Below are positions 59,302 through 64,000 of a DNA stretch of 64,000 nt, piece by piece. Source of the stretch: Zeugodacus cucurbitae (lineage: Eukaryota; Arthropoda; Insecta; Diptera; Tephritidae); NCBI RefSeq assembly GCF_028554725.1, contig NC_071672.1, positions 30,834,944 to 30,898,943 of the forward strand, given 5' to 3'. Within the stretch, counting starts at the first letter, position 1, and every line of letters begins with the position of its first letter. The position numbers were made by a program, and so were the translations under genes. Below the pieces are notes generated by a model, which did no database searches, was not told where the DNA came from, and was given only the letters and a program-made list of their open reading frames with translations.

Positions 59302-60653
59302 ACAGAGGTAGTCAAAATTATTTACACATCGAACGTTTTTTTACAAATTTCACAGAAAAAGCTTTTGCTTGTTATTGTTGTTGTTGCAGGGCTACAAAAT
59401 GCTATGTTGTTGTAAACCTTGATCTATTTCTGAGCGAATGAAGTAAGTTTGGCTAGAATAGCTAGAAATATGCCGGAGAAATAAGCAAATGAACTGAAGA
59501 CTCATAGTAGTCAAAAGTATTTACACACAACTTGAAATGGATTATCCTGTTATTTTTTAGTGATCTTTTTTTTAATTTTAATGTTTATTCTAAGTTACTA
59601 TTCTAAGGCGGTAAATTCATAATTGGTTACCTCGCATTTGACACCAATAACAGTCTGCTTAATGGTCCGAATTGATTCAACACAATTGTGCGCTAAGTTA
59701 ACTGTTAATTTAGACCAAATGTCGGTGATCTCGGCGTTTTCGGTTATTATTTCAATTGTCCTCTGATATTTAACGAAACCCCAGATATTTTCAATAAAGT
59801 TTAGGTTTGGGCACTGCGCAGGTCAACTTGATTTGCTTCACTTAAAAGTTTTGTTGGTAACGATCCTTTATGTCCATTAATAATAATAATTAATAATTTA
59901 TTTGTCCACTACAGGCTTTAGGATGCAATTTAAGGCAAATGAGAGGAATATCGCTTTTTTTGTTTCGGAAATATTTACCTCTTTTATGCACAACGTAGGC
60001 ATTTGTGTTAACTTTTTTTAAGGTCCTAAGCAGTGTAGCATCATTGACTGTTCATGCAATATGCTCATTCGATGCTGCTGCAATGTTAACAGGACTAATT
60101 GTGGGATTCTGTATGACAGTTCCCACTAATCTTCTACATTATCTTGGGGTTATCACAGGTTTCTGCCCAGTTCTCTTTAGAGTATCCTTGCAATTGTTCG
60201 TCTCCATCTTTTTAATAACATTATAAACAGTATTCCTTTAAATTCTATAAATTTTTACTAACTCCGAAGCCGAAAACCCAGTCTTAAACTTAGTAACAGT
60301 CTCCGATCTAGTTATAATCCATAATTCCTTTGGTTTCGGCTTTTTATTTACCAAGTTTTATATTTTAACGCTTTGTTAGTTAATTATGAAGGCAATAGAA
60401 GCAAATCACTACTCTTGCTTCAACCAAATCCAAGAACTTTTGACTACTACGAGTTATCAGTTCATTTGCTTATTTCTCCGTCATATTTCTAGCTATTCTA
60501 GCCAAACTGACTTCACTCGCTCAGGAATAGATCAAGGTTTACAACAACATAGCATTTTATTTGCCCTGCGACAACAACAACAACAAGCCAAAGCTTTTTG
60601 TGTGAAATTTGTAAAAAAACGTTCAATGTGTAAATAATTTTGACTACCTCTGT
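59302..60653 (-). mobile_element. Tc1-type element with ~218 bp inverted ends (IR/DR)
   Basis: The two ends, 59302-59520 and 60436-60653, are inverted copies matching at more than 90% by eye (ACAGAGGTAGTCAAAATTAT at the tips; TAGCTAGAAATATG and GGAGAAATAAGCAAATGAAC inside). Each end carries the motif GTAGTCAAA twice, at the tip and at the inner border: AGTCAAAATTATTTACACA and AGTCAAAAGTATTTACACA on the left. This is an IR/DR arrangement. A TA target is clear on the right (CTCTG-TA) but less so on the left. Total 1,352 bp. It contains a broken transposase on the minus strand. Confidence 0.85.
59598..60350 (-). pseudogene. Tc1-type transposase, internally deleted
   Basis: Transposase gene of the enclosing element, both termini recognisable. 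N-terminal part: ITRSETVTKFKTGFSASELV (first HTH), NTVYNVIKKMETNNCKDTLK and RTGQKPVITP (GRPRKLT-like hook), then PTISPVNIAAASNEHI and TLLRTLKKVNTNAYVV (second HTH). The catalytic core with the first two Asp residues is deleted. The end reads CPNLNFIENIWGFVKYQRTI (DLNPIENLWG box with Asp changed to Asn), DIWSKLTVNLAHNCVESIRT and KCEVTNYEFTALE before the stop at 59598-59600. A stop follows VITPR and other breaks occur. Confidence 0.75.
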
Positions 60654-62109
60654 ATATTACTTCTAATAGAAATCTTTTCGTATTTGCATAAATTTTTACA
60701 AAAAATGCAATAAAAAGTAGGTCTTCAGCATTAGAAAATGTATAATATAATTATATATAGTCATAAGTAAAAAAATTGTATTCTCCGCTTTACAATGTTA
60801 ACCACCAAAATCGAAATATATATTCAAAATTCGATAAAAGTACTTAAAAGAAACAAGTATTTTAATTACAACAAATAGCTACTAAAAAATTCAAAACGCA
60901 GATGAAATCAGAATTTTCTTCTCAATTCGATGGAATATAAAACGGTTCTGTCATGCTTATATGGCAGCTTTTACGACATAAGCTTAATAGCTTAAAGTGA
61001 TGTCGTAAAATCCAGTCAAAATTTTAGAGTGCTCTAAATTAGTAGCAAATCTCCAAAACCGAAGTAAAGAAAAATTCGCAAACAAGCACAGTGTCACCTC
61101 CGACTCTGTTTAGCGGACTGGAAATGGCAGAATAACTTTCAAGCCGAAACACCACGCTTAAATTTAGTAACAGTAAACGATAATTCCTACACTTTCGGTA
61201 TTTCACTTATTAAGATTTATACTTTCAATCCGAGTTATATATATGTATGTATGTATATTTAATAATATTTCTTTCTCTGTCGCACTTCCTGATTAATAGC
61301 ACGGTATGCCCACTCATCAGTACTACTATCAGTATCTTTTTTAAACTGATTAAAAATTTAATTGAGATCTAAATATTTAGTTTTGTATTTGTATGTGCAC
61401 ATTATTTAAATCCATATTGGCAAAAGTTGTTCACGTAAGAAAGACCGATTAGTAACTGAAAATGCCATCGCATGTTAACAGCCATTAAGTGCGCCAATAT
61501 TATTTGAAGAAAAAATTAAAATTTTCTCACGTTTTTACGCTGAAAAAATATAAACTTTTTCCAAGGAATATGTGTAAGGTCTTTAAGAAAATACCGGTTT
61601 TCTTTACTTAATGCACGAATAAAATTTTAATATAACCATCCCCCAAAGATGCAAGACACTTGACAATGCAGCGGTCTATGCGTTCTCGCTTGGGCTGGAT
61701 GGTCAATGACTGGTCAATCGCAACCAGTGTATGTGGTCGAATAGGGGTTGTTGAAATGTGTCTGATCGCTGAGCAGCGGCTGCTTATGGGTTTGCATGTA
61801 GGACAATAATGCAACAGGGAGAAATTCAAAATTTCTTGGTTTTGTGAGAAAATTCTACCAAAGAACTTGTTTATTTTTTTTTGTTTTCGGTGTCTTATCC
61901 TTTTTCTTGATTTTGAGGTCAGTTTGTTGCGAATCACTCACCAAACCTGTTTATTTTCACACAACAAATACCTATTATAATAGGTTTTGGATTGCACGAT
62001 CGGCACGAAGCTAGTTGTAAAGCTAACGGAAAAATTCAACTGCAATAACGAATTGAGCAAATAAATGTATAAAATTTGATCATATTTTCATTTGCAGATG
62101 GCTATAAAC
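60654..62109. other. Unassigned A+T-rich DNA
   Basis: A small inverted repeat TTTACGACAT...ATGTCGTAAA lies at 60971-61009. A 109-codon minus frame (61608-61937) has a Lys/Arg-rich N-terminus but no recognised domain. A TATG tract is at 61238-61254. Confidence 0.35.
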
Positions 62110-62473
62110 AAGTTTACTCTCGCAAGCTATTTGTTTATTCTGATTAAAATAACACACAATGCGATCCATATATTCGGCATTAAGTCCACTAGAATAACGA
62201 AAATCATCATATATAGTATATGAGGCTGATGGAGGGAGAGCGGAATAAAGCCCACCGTAATTTTGGAAAACCTCTAATAGGGAATATGTGAGCTAGGGTC
62301 ATAGATTTTAACCATTTTTGGTACAGCGACACACTATTCGAAGAATAAGATTTCATATTTAACGATATTTTCGATACCCTTAGGCACTGAGTTCTTCATG
62401 TTCGATATCCAAAACCGAAAAATTTATAGTCCGGTTTCGACAATTTTCAACAAGTGAAGCTATTGATGATATA

Positions 62474-63374
62474 AAGGGTGATTTTTTAAGAGCTTGATAA
62501 CTTTTTTAAAAAAAAAAAACGCATAAAATTTAGATTGGTTCATGACATTTACTTTTTGAAGATAATTTCATTTAAATGTTGACCGCGGCTGCGTCTTAGG
62601 TGGTCCATTCGGAAAGTCCAATTTTGGGCAACTTTTTCGAGCATTTCGGCCGGAATAGCCCGAATTTCTTCGGAAATGTTGTCTTCCAAAGCTGGAATAG
62701 TTGCTGGCTTATTTCTGTAGACTTTAGACTTGACGTAGCCCCACAAAAAATAGTCTAAAGGCGTTAAATCGCATGATCTTGGTGGCCAACTTACGGGTCC
62801 ATTTCTTGAGATGAATTGTTCTCCGAAGTTTTCCCTCAAAATGGCCATAGAATCGCGAGCTGTGTGGCATGTAGCGCCATCTTGTTGAAACCACATGTCA
62901 ACCAAGTTCAGTTCTTCCATTTTTGGCAACAAAAAGTTTGTTAGCATCGAACGATAGCGATCGCCATTCACCGTAACGTTGCGTCCAACAGCATCTTTGA
63001 AAAAATACGGTCCAATGATTCCACCAGCGTACAAACCACACCAAACAGTGCATTTTTCGGGATGCATGGGCAGTTCTTGAACGGCTTCTGGTTGCTCTTC
63101 ACCCCAAATGCGGCAATTTTGCTTATTTACGTAGCCATTCAACCAGAAATGAGCCTCATCGCTGAACAAAATTTGTCGATAAACACATTTCGAACCGAAC
63201 ACTGATTTTGGTAATAAAATTCAATGATTTGCAAGCGTTGCTCGTTAGTAAGTCTATTCATGATGAAATGTCAAAGCATACTGAGCATCTTTCTCTTTGA
63301 CACCATGTCTGAAATCCCACGTGATCTGTCAAATACTAATGCATGAAAATCCTAACCTCAAAAAAATCACCCGT
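62474..63374 (-). mobile_element. Mariner-type deletion derivative, 901 bp
   Basis: Inverted tips (AAGGGTGATTTTTT left; AAAAAAATCACCCGT right) are flanked by TA at 62472-62473 and 63375-63376. The element sits in a DINE-like copy whose order is restored when it is removed. Coding capacity is on the minus strand. Confidence 0.9.
62549..63202 (-). pseudogene. Mariner-type transposase, catalytic domain, 217 codons open
   Basis: Cut-and-paste transposase that would bind the element tips and cut at TA. The open frame has all three catalytic aspartates: ILFSDEAHFW (first), MWFQQDGATCHTARDS (second) and PPRSCDLTPLDYFLWGYVKS (third). By hand count there are 36 residues between the second and third Asp, i.e. 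near the DD37D group rather than DD34D. It ends IRAIPAEMLEKVAQNWTFRM ... EIIFKK. The original start is probably ATG at 63261-63259 (MNRLTNEQRLQIIEFYYQNQ), but an internal deletion of about 100 codons fused that N-terminus out of frame with the catalytic part. It is therefore a recent but non-autonomous copy; transposase cannot be made as one protein. Confidence 0.9.
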
Positions 63375-64000
63375 TACAATATTTATGTACAGTTTTATTC
63401 CGCTACCTTCACCGGTTCCTTATGTATACATTATAAAGTGAAGGAATCGGATGGAATTCGAAATTGAGTTATATGGGAAGTAGTCGTGGTTGTCAACCGA
63501 TTTCACCCATTTTCCACACGTGTCATCACGGTGTTCATTGAAATCGAGTGCAGCTTTTTTCTGTCATTTCTTCTGCAAAATTAAGTGTTTGTGACGATTT
63601 TCGCTAGTAAGTTAACGTACTTTTAGTAATTTTCAACATCATCTTTGTATGGGAGGTGGGTGTGGTTATGGTGGTTAAGAGAACCGACTACAGAAAGTTT
63701 GGTTTATATAGATTAACTGGTTTGCGAGATATTTACAAATAACCGATTTGGGGATAATTACATCCAAATATGCCCCTTCCTTGTGTGATCCTTTATTCCA
63801 AATTTTACTCTTATAACTTTATTTAGACAGACATCCGGATTTCAACTCCACTCGTCATCCTGATCATTAATATATATATAACCCCATATCTAACTCTTTT
63901 ATTTCTTCGTGACACAAACAACCGTTATGTGAAAAAAACTATAATCTCTCTTTAGCAACATTGTTGCGAGAGTATAAAAATTGTCTGTTTGAATTAACTG

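Larger units (their letters stand above)
62110..63980 (+). repeat. DINE-1-like repeat copy split by mariner
   Basis: Begins near TTTACTCTCGCAAGCTATTT (the first ~60 bp of the family are missing) and ends GCAACATTGTTGCGAGAGTA at 63955-63974. The mariner derivative at 62474-63374 interrupts it. Sequence on both sides joins as GATGATATACAATATTTATG, matching the family at 14295-14330. Internal deletions remove the GGAC tract; CAGACATCCGGATTTCAACT remains at 63826. Confidence 0.8.

Noticed and set aside
60971..61009. Small inverted repeat TTTACGACAT/ATGTCGTAAA
   Set aside because: Only 10 bp arms, no flanking duplication, no second copy seen; may be chance in A+T-rich DNA.
61608..61937. 109-codon minus-strand frame with Lys/Arg-rich start
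   Set aside because: No recognisable domain and no conservation evidence; treated as chance.
1..64000. tRNA, rRNA, LTR retrotransposon or endogenous viral genes
   Set aside because: None was recognised on visual reading; no gag/pol with protease-integrase order, no paired LTRs and no cloverleaf-like box A/box B pairs stood out.

Overview
This window looks like euchromatic intergenic or intronic DNA from a higher dipteran, most likely a tephritid fruit fly (Bactrocera/Zeugodacus/Ceratitis type). The reasons are strong A+T richness, many CATA/TATG microsatellites, and a dominant ~1.2 kb dispersed repeat with the architecture of the fly DINE-1/INE-1 (Helentron-type) family. The species assignment is an inference. 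I found no convincing intact host gene, no tRNA or rRNA, and no prokaryotic features. Every protein-like signal I could recognise belongs to a decayed transposable element.

Layout. 0-10 kb: 3' relic of a LINE (minus strand), a broken DINE-like copy carrying a 119 bp MITE, a Harbinger-type MITE, a jockey RT relic (4.0-4.95 kb), a second LINE 3' end, a mariner C-terminal relic and one DINE-like copy. 10-20 kb: a relic of an RNase H-bearing LINE, more DINE-like copies, a foldback MITE and a second mariner relic. 20-28 kb: mostly unique DNA, then LINE relics in both orientations and a Helitron with both termini (24383-26066) holding a Pif1-type helicase relic and a nested DINE-like fragment. 28-40 kb: unique A+T-rich DNA, a Tc1 relic, and a three-level nest at 35.1-38.3 kb: a short repeat (X) split by a ~3 kb DNA transposon encoding an uncharacterised DUF7869-like protein, itself split by a Tigger/pogo deletion derivative. 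40-51 kb: tandem DINE-like copies, a piggyBac relic, a Tc-type relic, a DINE-like copy split by a LINE, and a Tc1-type element with IR/DR ends (48425-50969) split by a young DINE-like copy. 51-64 kb: mostly unique DNA, pogo-like relics, an inverted DINE-like copy, a second IR/DR Tc1 element (59302-60653) and a mariner deletion derivative (62474-63374) inside a DINE-like copy.

The parts do not form a pathway; they form a layered record of insertions. Target-site duplications and interrupted consensus sequences give relative ages. Of the things seen here, the uncharacterised DUF7869-like transposon at 35-38 kb is the best candidate for a poorly described mobile system, followed by the two Tc1 elements with duplicated internal binding-site repeats.
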